Positions 1 to 9,409 of a DNA stretch of 64,000 nucleotides are shown in pieces; position 1 is the stretch's first letter, and each line of letters begins with the position of its first letter. The DNA is from Dyadobacter endophyticus (lineage in GTDB: Bacteria > Bacteroidota > Bacteroidia > Cytophagales > Spirosomataceae). Under the pieces are notes generated by a model that was not told the origin of the DNA, did not search any database, and saw nothing but the letters and a program-made list of their open reading frames with translations. The stretch is taken from contig NZ_BMIA01000005.1 of NCBI RefSeq assembly GCF_014641595.1, forward strand, positions 372,001 through 436,000. Reading direction: 5' to 3'. The position numbers and the translations under genes are program-made.

Positions 1-642
1 TTCGGCTTCCGCGTCGCTTTTCGGTGGATTGGTGTGGAAATCGCGGCGGTCGGCGCCTTTGACGCTTTCGACCATATCACTGAAATAATACACTTTTACT
101 TCGGAGCCGCTCTCGCCGGCTTTCGCGATTACAGGCAAGCTTGCCCAAATATCGGTCGAGAGGTTGGATGCGCCTGTATTTTGCTGATTGAGCTTGGCGA
201 GCAGCTGGCGCAGGTAAATGCTCTTTTCCTTTTGTAATGTCAGCTGGAATGCCGTTTCGATGCCTTCGCGGTCGGTTGCATTCGCGCCTTCGAGGTTATC
301 GCGTTCGCTGCGAACGGTGAGGGATAATGCACGGGCTTTCGAGGTGTTTTCATGGATGAAATACACTTCCAGTTTATCGCCCTTATTCTTCATATTCTGT
401 TCTACAATGTCCGTCAACGCCTGCCGGTACTTGTCATTCACATAGCGCTTATCGACATGCACGCTTTGTGTTTTATCCAGAAACACCAGTGTGTAGACCG
501 GCGCGTCGGGTACGGCTTGTTGCTGGGTTGCTTCTTTTTCGCCTCCGCATGAAAGTAAAGTGAGGAACATGGCTGCGAACAACAGGCGACTTGCCTGCTC
601 CCCGAGTTTGCTGAAAAAGGGGTGATGAGTCTGCTGATTCAT
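1..642 (-). CDS. Putative lipoprotein with a von Willebrand A-like segment (C-terminus cut by window edge)
   Basis: Read directly on the minus strand: an open frame starts with ATG at 642 and runs off the window start without a stop, about 214 codons. The N-terminus has a signal peptide ending in a lipobox (LTLLSC, Cys near residue 39), so it is probably a lipoprotein. After a short linker comes VYTLVFLDKTQSV, and later VYYFSDMVES. A hydrophobic strand followed by Asp, and a second strand ending FSDM, resemble the core strands of a VWA-like fold, but the classical DxSxS metal site is not evident. Function is unknown. It lies downstream of fabI but is separated from it by a strong terminator, so it is probably transcribed separately. 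Confidence 0.75.
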   Translation of the reverse strand, partial: MNQQTHHPFFSKLGEQASRLLFAAMFLTLLSCGGEKEATQQQAVPDAPVYTLVFLDKTQSVHVDKRYVNDKYRQALTDIVEQNMKNKGDKLEVYFIHENTSKARALSLTVRSERDNLEGANATDREGIETAFQLTLQKEKSIYLRQLLAKLNQQNTGASNLSTDIWASLPVIAKAGESGSEVKVYYFSDMVESVKGADRRDFHTNPPKSDAEAE

Positions 643-729
643 AAATGGAATTTATTTGGCTAAACTAATTGGTTCTTCAAACATTACACAACGCCAAACG
701 GTGTGTATACGCATTTATTTTAATACAAA

Positions 730-769
730 AAGGAAACCCTTCAAAACGCGTGCCTTGAAGGGTTTCCTT
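730..769 (-). terminator. Intrinsic terminator after fabI
   Basis: A perfect 15-bp inverted repeat (730-744 with 755-769) has a 10-nt loop. On the minus strand it is followed by TTTTTG. It lies 18 nt past the fabI stop. Confidence 0.9.
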
Positions 770-786
770 AAATGCTTAACCAATGT

Positions 787-1617
787 TTATTGCTGCGCCT
801 GTGCCTGCTGCTGGATCATCGTTACGAGCTCTTCGGAAATACCGGTAGAAGAATAACCGCCATCGTGGTACAGGTTCTGCATGGTCACGAAACGGGTCAG
901 GTCGGAGAAGAGTGTGATCGCGTAATTGGCGCAATCATCTGCCGAAGCATTGCCCAGCGGGCTCATTTTTTCTGCGAAATCATAGAATGCGTCGAATCCT
1001 TCGATTCCCGAGCCGGCCTTTGTTTTAGTAGGCGACTGCGAGATTGTGTTCACCCGCACATTTTTGGCTTTTCCGTAACGGTAACCATAGCTGCGCGCAA
1101 TGCTTTCGAGCATGGCTTTCGCTTCGGCCATATCATTATAGAACGAGTAGGTGCGTTGCGCCGCAATGTAGGATAATGCCACAACCGATCCCCAATCGTT
1201 GATCGCGTCGAGTTTTTCCGCCACCTGCAAAAATTTGTGCAGCGAAAGTGCCGAAATATCCACGCCTTTCTGGAACCAGTCGTAATTCAGATCGCCGTAG
1301 GACTTACCCTTGCGCACGTTCAGCGACATGCCGATCGAGTGCAATACGAAGTCGATCTTGCCGCCGAGGATCTCGGTCGATTTGGTAAAAAGGTTTTCGA
1401 TATCTTCCAGGGAGGTAGCATCGGCAGGGATAATCTCGGCGTCGCATTGCTTCGCCAGATCATTGATAGCACCCATACGCATCGCGATAGGCGCGTTGGT
1501 AAGGACAAACGTGGCACCTTCTTCCTTCGCTTTCAGCGCTACTTTCCAGGCAATGGAGTTTTCGTCCAATGCTCCCGATATGATTCCTCTTTTTCCTTTT
1601 AATAAACCGTAAGCCAT
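787..1617 (-). CDS. fabI: Enoyl-[acyl-carrier-protein] reductase (NADH)
   Basis: FabI reduces trans-2-enoyl-ACP in the last step of each fatty acid elongation cycle in the cytoplasm. The 276-residue product has the FabI-type SDR layout: a nucleotide-binding start GIISGALDENSIAW (about 11-24), LHSIG near 92-96, and the active-site residues Tyr150, Tyr160 and Lys167 (SYIAAQRT, then YNDMAEAK), spaced as Tyr146/Tyr156/Lys163 of E. coli FabI. The SQSPTKTKA segment fits the substrate loop. The short Gln-rich tail is unremarkable. It appears monocistronic, with its own terminator downstream. Identification is secure. As the probable sole enoyl reductase in the window it would be essential if no FabK/FabV exists elsewhere. 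Confidence 0.95.
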   Translation of the reverse strand: MAYGLLKGKRGIISGALDENSIAWKVALKAKEEGATFVLTNAPIAMRMGAINDLAKQCDAEIIPADATSLEDIENLFTKSTEILGGKIDFVLHSIGMSLNVRKGKSYGDLNYDWFQKGVDISALSLHKFLQVAEKLDAINDWGSVVALSYIAAQRTYSFYNDMAEAKAMLESIARSYGYRYGKAKNVRVNTISQSPTKTKAGSGIEGFDAFYDFAEKMSPLGNASADDCANYAITLFSDLTRFVTMQNLYHDGGYSSTGISEELVTMIQQQAQAQQ

Positions 1618-1728
1618 GTTTCCTTTTATTGTTAATTAATTCGGATGTCCGTTCAAAGCGGCAAAGTAAAGCATTTTTAGCGGCTTAAACCACAATATGC
1701 CGTGCCAGGATGCCTTTTGGATACTCGT

Positions 1729-2748
1729 TCAAGGCTGAGCGACAGGCTTTTCTACTGGTTTCAGATGCAGCTTTTCCTGAAAAAACCGATCTGTGGCCTC
1801 GTACACGCTCTTTACGTCTTTCGATCGCAGGCGAGAGCCGATCACGTGGTCGCCAGTCTCGGGAAATGCCTTTTCCTCTTTCAGCTCCGCAGCCGTTCCC
1901 AGCCCTTCAAACATTTTCCGGATTGCCTTCACGGACACCACCTTATCCTGCTCCTCTTCATTTTTATAATAATACCCCACAAAAACCGGCATTTTCACCT
2001 CCGCATAAACCTCCGGCCGTGCAATGGCGTCGATCATCTGCTGCAATGTCGTGAGCCCATTGGTATGATACCCCTGTAACCAGAACTGCGCCTGCGCCGG
2101 AATGGAATCCCTGCCCATATTATGGGTACCCATTGCCTTATGCAAAATCTGCTGGCCCCACGGACCGGTTACGAGTTTCATCGCTGGGTTTGCAATGGCC
2201 ATGCAAGGCGAATAAAGGATCAGCCCCTTTATTTCCGGATGGGTAGCCGCCAGGTACACCGACATTAGCCCTCCCGCGGAAGTTCCGATCACGATCACAC
2301 TGTCGCCCAGCACCTTACCGATCGCCAATGCCCTCTTGGCTCCGGCCAGGAAGTTCTGAGGCGTCAGATCGTCGAATGCATTGGTGTCGGCTATACCGGC
2401 ATCGTGCATACGCGAAAGGTAAAGGTTGGCCCCATATTTTTTTGCGAGGTCTTTGTGTACCGGATCCCCCTCGGCCCAGCTTGCGCCGAAACCGTGAATG
2501 TATACGATGCTGTAAGTTGTTTTCTGCTTCAAACTATCATTAGCCCATACAATGCGTGCCTCATTGTCCGGTTTCAGGAGCGGCGTAGCTTTTTCGGTAC
2601 GGTTCACCTCTTCTTCCAGCTTCACAAGGTCGCTGGTAACGGTGGGCAAAACCGGCGTAAGGCGTGCTTCCGGCACTTTTGGCCCGGATAGGTAAACCAC
2701 ACCGAGGATCACGAGGATCGCAGCGACCCATAGGATGAATTTTAACAT
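1729..2748 (-). CDS. Membrane-anchored alpha/beta hydrolase
   Basis: The 339-residue protein starts with an N-terminal membrane segment (about 3-20) followed by an alpha/beta hydrolase domain. Visible motifs are the oxyanion-type HGFG (85-88), the nucleophile elbow GTSAGG with Ser157, and a late GDHVIGS that supplies the probable catalytic His near residue 300. The domain is therefore expected to sit outside the inner membrane as an esterase or lipase. The substrate cannot be told from sequence. It stands alone between fabI and a response regulator gene that faces the other way. Confidence 0.8.
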   Translation of the reverse strand: MLKFILWVAAILVILGVVYLSGPKVPEARLTPVLPTVTSDLVKLEEEVNRTEKATPLLKPDNEARIVWANDSLKQKTTYSIVYIHGFGASWAEGDPVHKDLAKKYGANLYLSRMHDAGIADTNAFDDLTPQNFLAGAKRALAIGKVLGDSVIVIGTSAGGLMSVYLAATHPEIKGLILYSPCMAIANPAMKLVTGPWGQQILHKAMGTHNMGRDSIPAQAQFWLQGYHTNGLTTLQQMIDAIARPEVYAEVKMPVFVGYYYKNEEEQDKVVSVKAIRKMFEGLGTAAELKEEKAFPETGDHVIGSRLRSKDVKSVYEATDRFFQEKLHLKPVEKPVAQP

Positions 2749-2921
2749 TTTTTATGAGTTATGAAGGTTTCACAGATACGAAAGATCGCTAGTTTTATCG
2801 GGTTAATTTACGCAGGATGTAACCATTCAGCAATTTTTCCTGAATTCTGTTATTCATTGGCCAATTCACACCTTGGTCAGATATTGTATCTTGCACACCT
2901 AACCGATTTACCTTTTTCTAA

Positions 2922-3608
2922 ATGCCCAATCTCTTACTCGTTGAAGATGACGCCAACCTGGGAATGCTTCTTCAGGAATATCTGACCGATAAAGGCTTCC
3001 CTACCGACCTTGCTACTGATGGACAAAAGGGATGGCAGCATTTTGTGGATAAAGAATACGATTTGTGCATTTTCGACGTGATGATGCCCAAAAAAGATGG
3101 CTTTTCGCTGGCGAAAGAGGTGCGGATGAGCGGGCGGGATGTGCCTATTATTTTTCTAACGGCGAAGTCGATGAAGGAGGACACGATGCAGGGATTTCGT
3201 GTCGGGGCGGACGATTACGTTACCAAGCCTTTCGACCGCGAAGAATTGCTCATGCGTATCCAGGCTATTTTAAGGCGCTACACACGGCAATCCGATCAGC
3301 AGGAAGAGATAAAAGTATTTCGGATTGGCCAATACACCTTTGACTATAATCACCAGCAATTAGCAATCGGCGACCATTCCGCCCGCCTCACGAGCAAAGA
3401 ATCGGAGTTGCTCCGGTTGTTTTGCCAAAATCTCAATCAGCCTATCAGCCGCAGCTTCGCATTGAAAACCATTTGGGGAGACGACTCCTATTTCAATGCG
3501 AGAAGCATGGATGTTTACATTACCAAACTGCGCAAATACCTCCGTGAAGACCCTTCGATCCAGATCATGAATTTGCACGGCGAGGGCTTCAAGTTGATGG
3601 TTGGGTAA
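2922..3608 (+). CDS. OmpR/PhoB-family two-component response regulator
   Basis: The 228-residue protein has an N-terminal receiver domain with the acidic pocket EDD (8-10), phospho-acceptor Asp52 (FDVMMP), Thr80 and Lys102 (TKPF). A C-terminal winged-helix DNA-binding domain follows (about 130-228; LTSKESELLRLF, then RSMDVYITKLRKYL). The arrangement resembles the RprY group of Bacteroidota regulators. No histidine kinase is adjacent, so it is an orphan here and its signal is unknown. ATG at 2922 directly precedes the first receiver strand. It is read toward hemB, but a 174-nt gap with a repeat lies between them. Confidence 0.9.
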   Translation: MPNLLLVEDDANLGMLLQEYLTDKGFPTDLATDGQKGWQHFVDKEYDLCIFDVMMPKKDGFSLAKEVRMSGRDVPIIFLTAKSMKEDTMQGFRVGADDYVTKPFDREELLMRIQAILRRYTRQSDQQEEIKVFRIGQYTFDYNHQQLAIGDHSARLTSKESELLRLFCQNLNQPISRSFALKTIWGDDSYFNARSMDVYITKLRKYLREDPSIQIMNLHGEGFKLMVG

Positions 3609-3743
3609 AAGGGAGGAAGGAGGAAAGGGAGGATGGACGAAAAGGAAAGCGATGACGAGTTGCAAAAAGCGGGCGGTTTGGGAAACTCTCACTTTCTTTG
3701 CGTCGTTTCCCTTTTAGTGTTTTTTGAAAAGCTTCAATAAAAA

Positions 3744-3776
3744 GGCCGACGGCCGAAAGCCGATCGCCGACTGCCC
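3744..3776. repeat. GC-rich dispersed repeat, copy 1 (GCCGATCGCCGAC family)
   Basis: A run of GCCGA-type units lies between the response regulator gene and hemB. The 13-mer GCCGATCGCCGAC (3759-3771) recurs exactly at 26570-26582 within a similar GC-rich stretch. Both copies are intergenic. Function is unknown. Confidence 0.5.
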
Positions 3777-3782
3777 AATATC

Positions 3783-4766
3783 ATGATTCAATTATCCCGT
3801 CGTCCCCGACGCAATAGAAAATCCGCAGGTGTGCGTGACCTTGTGCAGGAAACCAATCTGCAGGTGTCCGATTTTATTTTTCCCATGTTTGTCGTGGATG
3901 GAACACGGCAGAAGTCGGAGGTGAAGTCGATGCCCGGTATTTATCGCTATTCACTGGACAACCTGCTCGAAGAGCTTAAAGAAGTTACCGACCTGGGTAT
4001 CAGATCCATAGACCTTTTCCCCAATTATCCTGAAAGCAAAAAGGACCGTTTCGCAACGGAAAGCTATCAAGAAGATACTTTTTACCTGAAAGCCATTACG
4101 GCAGTTAAGGAGCAGTTTCCCGAACTCGTGATCATGACCGACGTGGCCATGGACCCGTACAGCTCCGACGGCCACGACGGCCTTGTAGAAAACGGCAGGA
4201 TATTGAACGACGCCACGCTGGAAATCCTCGCCAATATGTCGCTCGCACAGGCCAAAGCCGGCGCCGACATCCTTGGCCCGAGCGATATGATGGACGGCCG
4301 CGTGGGTTACATCCGCCGGCATCTCGATGCGCATGGCTTTATGGATGTGAGCATCATGTCGTATTCTGCCAAATATGCCAGCGCATTTTACGGCCCGTTC
4401 CGCGATGCATTGGAATCGGCACCTAAGTTTGGGGATAAAAAGACTTACCAAATGAACCCTGCCAACAAGCGGGAAGCATTGCTCGAAGCGCAACTGGATT
4501 TTGAAGAAGGTGCCGATATGCTGATGGTGAAGCCTGCATTGTCGTACCTGGATATTATCCGCCTGCTCGACGAGAACTTCGATATTCCGATCGCTGCCTA
4601 TAACGTTTCCGGTGAATATGCGATGGTGAAAGCCGCCGCGCAAAACGGCTGGCTCGATGGCGAGCGCGCGATGATGGAAGTGCTCACGAGCATCCGCCGC
4701 GCAGGCGCCAAATGCATCCTTACCTATTTCGCGAAAGAAGCGGCCGTGCTATTGAACAAACGGTAG
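3783..4766 (+). CDS. hemB: Delta-aminolevulinic acid dehydratase (porphobilinogen synthase)
   Basis: HemB condenses two 5-aminolevulinate molecules to porphobilinogen in tetrapyrrole synthesis. The 327-residue protein shows both Schiff-base region lysines, Lys197 (SYSAKYASAFYGPFRDA) and Lys250 (MVKPALSYLD). The metal-site region (about 120-133) reads DVAMDPYSSDGHDG and lacks the three cysteines of zinc enzymes. It matches the Asp-based Mg-type site known from Pseudomonas HemB. ATG at 3783 follows the GC-rich repeat closely. A terminator follows, so it is probably a single-gene unit. Confidence 0.95.
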   Translation: MIQLSRRPRRNRKSAGVRDLVQETNLQVSDFIFPMFVVDGTRQKSEVKSMPGIYRYSLDNLLEELKEVTDLGIRSIDLFPNYPESKKDRFATESYQEDTFYLKAITAVKEQFPELVIMTDVAMDPYSSDGHDGLVENGRILNDATLEILANMSLAQAKAGADILGPSDMMDGRVGYIRRHLDAHGFMDVSIMSYSAKYASAFYGPFRDALESAPKFGDKKTYQMNPANKREALLEAQLDFEEGADMLMVKPALSYLDIIRLLDENFDIPIAAYNVSGEYAMVKAAAQNGWLDGERAMMEVLTSIRRAGAKCILTYFAKEAAVLLNKR

Positions 4767-4790
4767 CGAATTCCGATTGCTGTAACATAC

Positions 4791-4835
4791 AATGTGGAGA
4801 TGTCTGATTATCTTACATCTTCACATTTTCTTTTT
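4791..4835 (+). terminator. Intrinsic terminator after hemB
   Basis: A 13-bp stem (4791-4803 with 4815-4827, one G-U pair) has an 11-nt loop and is followed by TTCTTTTT. Confidence 0.75.
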
Positions 4836-4855
4836 AAAATCATCACAAAACAGTC

Positions 4856-6376
4856 ATGAAACTACCTTTCCTCCTGCTACCGCTCGGACTGGCCCTCACG
4901 CTCCCCGCCGATGCGCAGAAAAAGACTTCTTCATTACCTGAATTTCAAATCAAAAAATCCGAAACCGAAGCGCATATCCGTTTCCTCGCGGGAGACGAGC
5001 TCATGGGCAGGCGTACGGGAGAGCAAGGCAACTTCGTAGCGGCCCGCTACATTGCCGAGCAATTTCGCAAACTGGGAGTTGTACCTGTTCCGGGCAATGC
5101 AGAAACGGGTACTTCCAGCTATTTCCAGCGGGTACCATTCGAAAAAATGGGTGCTAATGGCGCCGGTGAGATCGCCGCGGATGCGGAAATTATGAAAAGC
5201 GGCACGGACTGGATATTGATGGCGGGTGACGCTGTGGATTTGAAAGCGCCGCTCGTTTATGCCAGTTTTGGGCTGGAAAACGCGGCCAAAAGCTGGGACG
5301 ATTATAAGGGGCTGGATGTAAAAGGAAAAATTGTATTGGTAGAAAGCGGAACACCGGAAACGCAGACGCCCTCCGAAATCATCGCTACTTCGACCGAAAA
5401 GCGCAAAATCGCCCAGGACAAGGGCGCTATTGCCGTTATAGAGCTTTTCAACGCGCCTATTCCCTGGAATACCGTAAGCAAGTTTTTTGCAGGAGAAAAA
5501 ATATCCCTGGCGGAAGGTTCAGCTGCCAAATCGATCCCCCATGCCTGGGTGAACGGCAAGGAAGCCAAATTCGCTCGTGCATTGCGCGCCGTAAAAGAGG
5601 TTACTTTTAAAACTTCCGGAAGAGTTGCCAAGCCTGTTTACAGCTATAATGTGGCCGGCTACATTCCCGGTACCGACGCTAAATTGAAAGAAGAATACAT
5701 CCTGCTCTCCGCGCACTATGACCACGTGGGCGTGGGCAAGCAAGGCGGGCAGACATACACGCCCGAGGACAGCATTTTCAACGGCGCACGCGACAATGCG
5801 TTTGGCGTAACAGCATTGCTCACCGCGGCAGAAGCATTGGCCAAAAACCCACCGAAACGATCGATTGTGATTGTGGCGCTGACTGGCGAAGAGGTAGGCT
5901 TGCTAGGCAGCAAATATTACGCGTCACATCCGATCATGCCTTTGAACAAATGCATTTTCAATATGAATTCCGACGGGGCAGGGTATAACGATACCACCAT
6001 CGTTTCGGTCATGGGCCTCGACCGTACCGGCGCACGTGCGGAGATCGAAACCGCTTGCAAGGCATTCGGACTGGGCGTTTATGCTGACCCTTCCCCGGAA
6101 CAAGGTCTTTTCGACCGGTCGGATAATGTGAGTTTCGCCAAAGAAGGTGTTCCCGCACCGACTTTCACGCCTGGTTTCAAAGAGTTCAATGGCGATATTA
6201 TGAAGAACTACCACCAGGTAACCGACCATCCCGAAACCGTGGATTTCAACTACCTTCTGAAATTCAGCCAGGCTTACACTTACGCGACCCGGCTGATCGC
6301 CGACCGCAAAACGGCACCGCAATGGAGCGCAGGGGACAAATATGAACCGGCGGCTAAAAAGTTGTACGGAAAGTAA
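4856..6376 (+). CDS. Secreted M28-family metallopeptidase
   Basis: The 506-residue protein has a cleavable signal peptide (about 1-20, ending ADAQ). It then has an aminopeptidase domain interrupted by a PA-like insert around 125-240. The two-zinc site of family M28 can be traced: His287 and Asp289 (SAHYDHVG), Asp313 (GARDNAFG), the catalytic pair Glu345/Glu346 (GEEVG), Asp373 (NSDGAG) and His453 (YHQVTDHP). It probably removes N-terminal residues from peptides in the periplasm or outside the cell. It is monocistronic, and the bidirectional terminator after it is shared with the convergent gene. Confidence 0.9.
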   Translation: MKLPFLLLPLGLALTLPADAQKKTSSLPEFQIKKSETEAHIRFLAGDELMGRRTGEQGNFVAARYIAEQFRKLGVVPVPGNAETGTSSYFQRVPFEKMGANGAGEIAADAEIMKSGTDWILMAGDAVDLKAPLVYASFGLENAAKSWDDYKGLDVKGKIVLVESGTPETQTPSEIIATSTEKRKIAQDKGAIAVIELFNAPIPWNTVSKFFAGEKISLAEGSAAKSIPHAWVNGKEAKFARALRAVKEVTFKTSGRVAKPVYSYNVAGYIPGTDAKLKEEYILLSAHYDHVGVGKQGGQTYTPEDSIFNGARDNAFGVTALLTAAEALAKNPPKRSIVIVALTGEEVGLLGSKYYASHPIMPLNKCIFNMNSDGAGYNDTTIVSVMGLDRTGARAEIETACKAFGLGVYADPSPEQGLFDRSDNVSFAKEGVPAPTFTPGFKEFNGDIMKNYHQVTDHPETVDFNYLLKFSQAYTYATRLIADRKTAPQWSAGDKYEPAAKKLYGK

Positions 6377-6392
6377 TAAGTTTAACAGAAGT

Positions 6393-6427
6393 AAAAAGCC
6401 TTCCGGAGTAGTTCCGGAAGGCTTTTT
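6393..6427. terminator. Bidirectional terminator between convergent genes
   Basis: A perfect 15-bp stem (6393-6407 with 6413-6427) has a 5-nt loop, A-run on one side and T-run on the other. It serves the M28 gene on the plus strand and the 6428-7174 gene on the minus strand. Confidence 0.9.
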
Positions 6428-7174
6428 CTATTTGGAATTGTAATATTGAATAAGGCTTGCTGCTTGCGTTTCATCTTTGAAGTCCGGATCGTGTTCTTTC
6501 AAATACCGGTCCATTTCCGGCTTCCTGTCTGCTAACAGCGGCAGAAGGCTCTTTTTATTCAAATTAACCTTTTGCACTCCTGAACCTGAAAGCAGGTAAT
6601 AAGCTGTCGAAAGCCGAACAACCGTGTTCTTTTCACCTGTGCCAAAACTGGGGTTATAGTTCGGTCGGGTGATTTTTGGCTTATACACTTTCACAAGCGT
6701 AACCCTGCCTGAGGCAAGCACTGCTCCAAAACCCTTTGATTCTCCTTTCGGATCATTACTTGCCAGGTTTAGATACCTGACATCTCCGAGCTCATGACGA
6801 ATCGTGAAACTTTTGATCTGGCTCCCGCGGATCACACGAATGTCCTTCTTCGCTTTATCGGCCAGTACTTCCAGTTCCTCGTTGAGAACATTGTAACGAA
6901 TGCTGATCCCCGCAATTGAGTCCGATTCATGCCCGCCTATTTGCGCGACCGGCTTCATCAGTTTTACATCGCCATCATGCCAAAGTGAATCAATATAAAA
7001 ATCGCCGACCACGCCAGACTGCTCCGCCGGCGACGTCCAAAAAACGCCAGATTTCGGAGCATCCAGCCCGGTGCCTGTATTAATTCCGACCTTCGTACCT
7101 TCGCTCAGCTGCGCGAGGCAGCCAAGCGGGAGTATTCCCGCCAGGCCTACTACGCAGAATATCTTTCCCAGCAT
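6428..7174 (-). CDS. Hypothetical secreted protein, coupled to the DPP-IV-like peptidase
   Basis: The 248-residue protein is not recognised. It has a signal peptide (about 1-21, PLGCLAQ; the Cys could also be a lipobox, but the residues before it are not ideal). The remainder is beta-rich and hydrophilic with no motif that I can name. It has the look of a small family seen in Bacteroidota in which a surface is described by a YLNLAS-type strand. Its ATG overlaps the stop codon of the upstream peptidase gene as TAATG, so the two are probably translationally coupled and act together. Its 3' end abuts the shared terminator. Confidence 0.7.
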   Translation of the reverse strand: MLGKIFCVVGLAGILPLGCLAQLSEGTKVGINTGTGLDAPKSGVFWTSPAEQSGVVGDFYIDSLWHDGDVKLMKPVAQIGGHESDSIAGISIRYNVLNEELEVLADKAKKDIRVIRGSQIKSFTIRHELGDVRYLNLASNDPKGESKGFGAVLASGRVTLVKVYKPKITRPNYNPSFGTGEKNTVVRLSTAYYLLSGSGVQKVNLNKKSLLPLLADRKPEMDRYLKEHDPDFKDETQAASLIQYYNSK

Positions 7175-9354
7175 TATCTCGCTCCCGGAGGGCAGTTCTT
7201 TCTCAAATAATCTGTAAACAGTGACTGTAAATGCCGCGAGGTACCTTCACCTTCCGAAATGCTGTGCGTCCGGTTGGGATAAGGCATAAACTGGAAGACC
7301 TTGTTAGCCCGGATCAACTCGTTAACAAGCATTTCTGCATTCTGGTAATGCACATTATCATCGCCGGTCCCGTGAATATACAGCAGATTTCCACGCAGAT
7401 TTTTAGCGTAGGTAATCGGTGATCCCTTTACAAAATCCTCGCGGTTCTCCTGCGGAATGCCCATGTAGCGCTCCTGGTAAATGTTGTCGTAAGTGAGCTG
7501 ATTGGCCACAGCAGCTACCGCAATCCCGGTCTTGAAATGCTGCGGATATTGAAATAGCAGGTTCAAAGTCGACGAACCGCCACCGCTCCATCCGTGTACT
7601 GCCACGCGACTGGTATCAATGAATGCAAATTGTTTGAACATGGCAGTAGCAGCACCGTCCATGTCTTTGATATTGATGCGGCCGATGTTACGGTAAATGG
7701 CCTTGCGCCATTTGGCACCTTTGGGCGACGGCGTGCCCCGGTTGTCGATGGAAGCGTAGATGTACCCGTCATCGGCCATACTGCCTGCGTACAAGCGGTT
7801 GCGGCCGGTCCCCCAAACGTCCTTCACAGTACTTCCGGCTGCTTCGCCATACACCATGAACACGATCGGGTATTTTTTGCCGGCATCGAAATTGGTAGGT
7901 TTCACCATCCATGCGTCGATTTCCACGCCTTCGTCGGTCTTTACTTTGAAAAACTCAATATTCGCTTTTGAGGAATTGATTTTGTCTTTTGATTGCGCAA
8001 TGGAACTGTTTGGGTCTATCGAAACGTGCTTAGGGAAGGAAATCCATTCTACCAAAGGTGATGTTTTGGCATTTGAGAACTGGTGGCGACCAAATTTGGC
8101 AAGTGGCGAGATGTCGTAAGCATGCGTTCCTGCCTGATCGGCCGGGGTTATGCGTACAGGCGTTCCTTTGCCGTCCAGCGTGGTTTTGTACAAATAGCTC
8201 TGCGTCGCATTGTCAGGCGAGGCCATGAAATAATAGGTATTGTTCTTCTCGTCGATGCGGACGGGGTTGATCATGTCAAAATTGCCCGCAGTAATGAGTG
8301 TTTCCTTCTTTCCGTCTCGGCTCACGCGGTAAGTATGGCGCCAGCCGTCCTTCTCGCTTACCCACAAAAACTCCTTACCGCCATTGATCCAGTCCCAGCC
8401 CATCGGATCACTTTCCCAACGGCTTTTGATATCAATCCAGGCTTCGTCCTTTTCACTATAAAATGGTTTGGCACTCCCGTCGGTGGTATTGATGTACATC
8501 AATGTGCTCTCGTTCTGCTTGCGGTTCAATTGCTGGATCACGAGCTCGTTCGGCATTCCCGACCATTCCATGCGTGGAACGTAGGTATTCTGTGGGTCAC
8601 CAGGGATGTTCATCCATTTGGTCTGGGCCGAAGCGATGTCCACCACACCGATTTTATACGGAGAAGGTGTTTCACCTACTTTCGGATATTCCACAGGCAC
8701 ATTGAATGAATAAATGGAATCCGTGGTATTGATCATCAAAAAGTTACGGATCTTGCGGGCATCGAGCTGCCAGTAGGCGATGGATTTACTGTCGTCGCTC
8801 CAACGGAAACCATCGCGGCAGTCGAATTCCTCTTCATATACCCAATCGAATGTACCATTGATCACGCGGTCGGTACCGTCGGTCGTCAATTGCTTGATCG
8901 AATTGCTTGTCAGGTCTTCAGCATATACATTATGCTTGCTCACATACGCGACCTTTTTGCCATCGGGCGAAAATTTAGCAAACATCAGCGACGACTCCGG
9001 CAAGCCTTTCCCGAGTTGTTTCAGGGTCTTGGCTGTCATATCGTACACCCAGTAATCGCCGCGGGTGTCATAGCGCCACACCCGTTTGGTATTGGTATAA
9101 ACCAAAACCTTATCCCCGGCTTTGCTGATGGAATAGCTGCGGATAGTCAACGGCGCGCCCCCTTGCGGCGTGAGCTCCGCTGATGAAACAATGACTTTTT
9201 CCTGATTGGCGGGCAATGTTACCTCCACGATCTGGCCATCGCCGGCATCGCGGTAGCCGCTACCGTCGGGCAGCCATTGAAATGTGTCGGGAATCTGCGC
9301 AAAAAGCTGAAAGGAGAGGATTGTTAATGAAAGTGTCCTGATTATTTGCTTCAT
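7174..9354 (-). CDS. S9 family peptidase, dipeptidyl peptidase IV-like
   Basis: The 726-residue secreted serine peptidase has a signal peptide (about 1-19), then an N-terminal beta-propeller (about 40-470), where TFDWVYEEEF matches the DPP-IV Glu-Glu motif that binds the substrate N-terminus. A C-terminal alpha/beta hydrolase domain follows. The catalytic triad is Ser590 (GWSGGG), Asp665 (GTGDDNVHY) and His697 (RTHSIS). It is expected to release X-Pro dipeptides in the periplasm or at the surface. It is the first gene of a two-gene unit with a 1-nt overlap to the following gene. Confidence 0.92.
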   Translation of the reverse strand: MKQIIRTLSLTILSFQLFAQIPDTFQWLPDGSGYRDAGDGQIVEVTLPANQEKVIVSSAELTPQGGAPLTIRSYSISKAGDKVLVYTNTKRVWRYDTRGDYWVYDMTAKTLKQLGKGLPESSLMFAKFSPDGKKVAYVSKHNVYAEDLTSNSIKQLTTDGTDRVINGTFDWVYEEEFDCRDGFRWSDDSKSIAYWQLDARKIRNFLMINTTDSIYSFNVPVEYPKVGETPSPYKIGVVDIASAQTKWMNIPGDPQNTYVPRMEWSGMPNELVIQQLNRKQNESTLMYINTTDGSAKPFYSEKDEAWIDIKSRWESDPMGWDWINGGKEFLWVSEKDGWRHTYRVSRDGKKETLITAGNFDMINPVRIDEKNNTYYFMASPDNATQSYLYKTTLDGKGTPVRITPADQAGTHAYDISPLAKFGRHQFSNAKTSPLVEWISFPKHVSIDPNSSIAQSKDKINSSKANIEFFKVKTDEGVEIDAWMVKPTNFDAGKKYPIVFMVYGEAAGSTVKDVWGTGRNRLYAGSMADDGYIYASIDNRGTPSPKGAKWRKAIYRNIGRINIKDMDGAATAMFKQFAFIDTSRVAVHGWSGGGSSTLNLLFQYPQHFKTGIAVAAVANQLTYDNIYQERYMGIPQENREDFVKGSPITYAKNLRGNLLYIHGTGDDNVHYQNAEMLVNELIRANKVFQFMPYPNRTHSISEGEGTSRHLQSLFTDYLRKNCPPGAR

Positions 9355-9409
9355 GTGAGCTTAAAAAAATTAGTACGACAACTATATAAGTGCAATTTTA
9401 ACATTTTAA

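Noticed and set aside
3951..4643. 230-codon minus-strand ORF antisense to hemB
   Set aside because: Antisense shadow of hemB; no start context or domain, and hemB is unambiguous.
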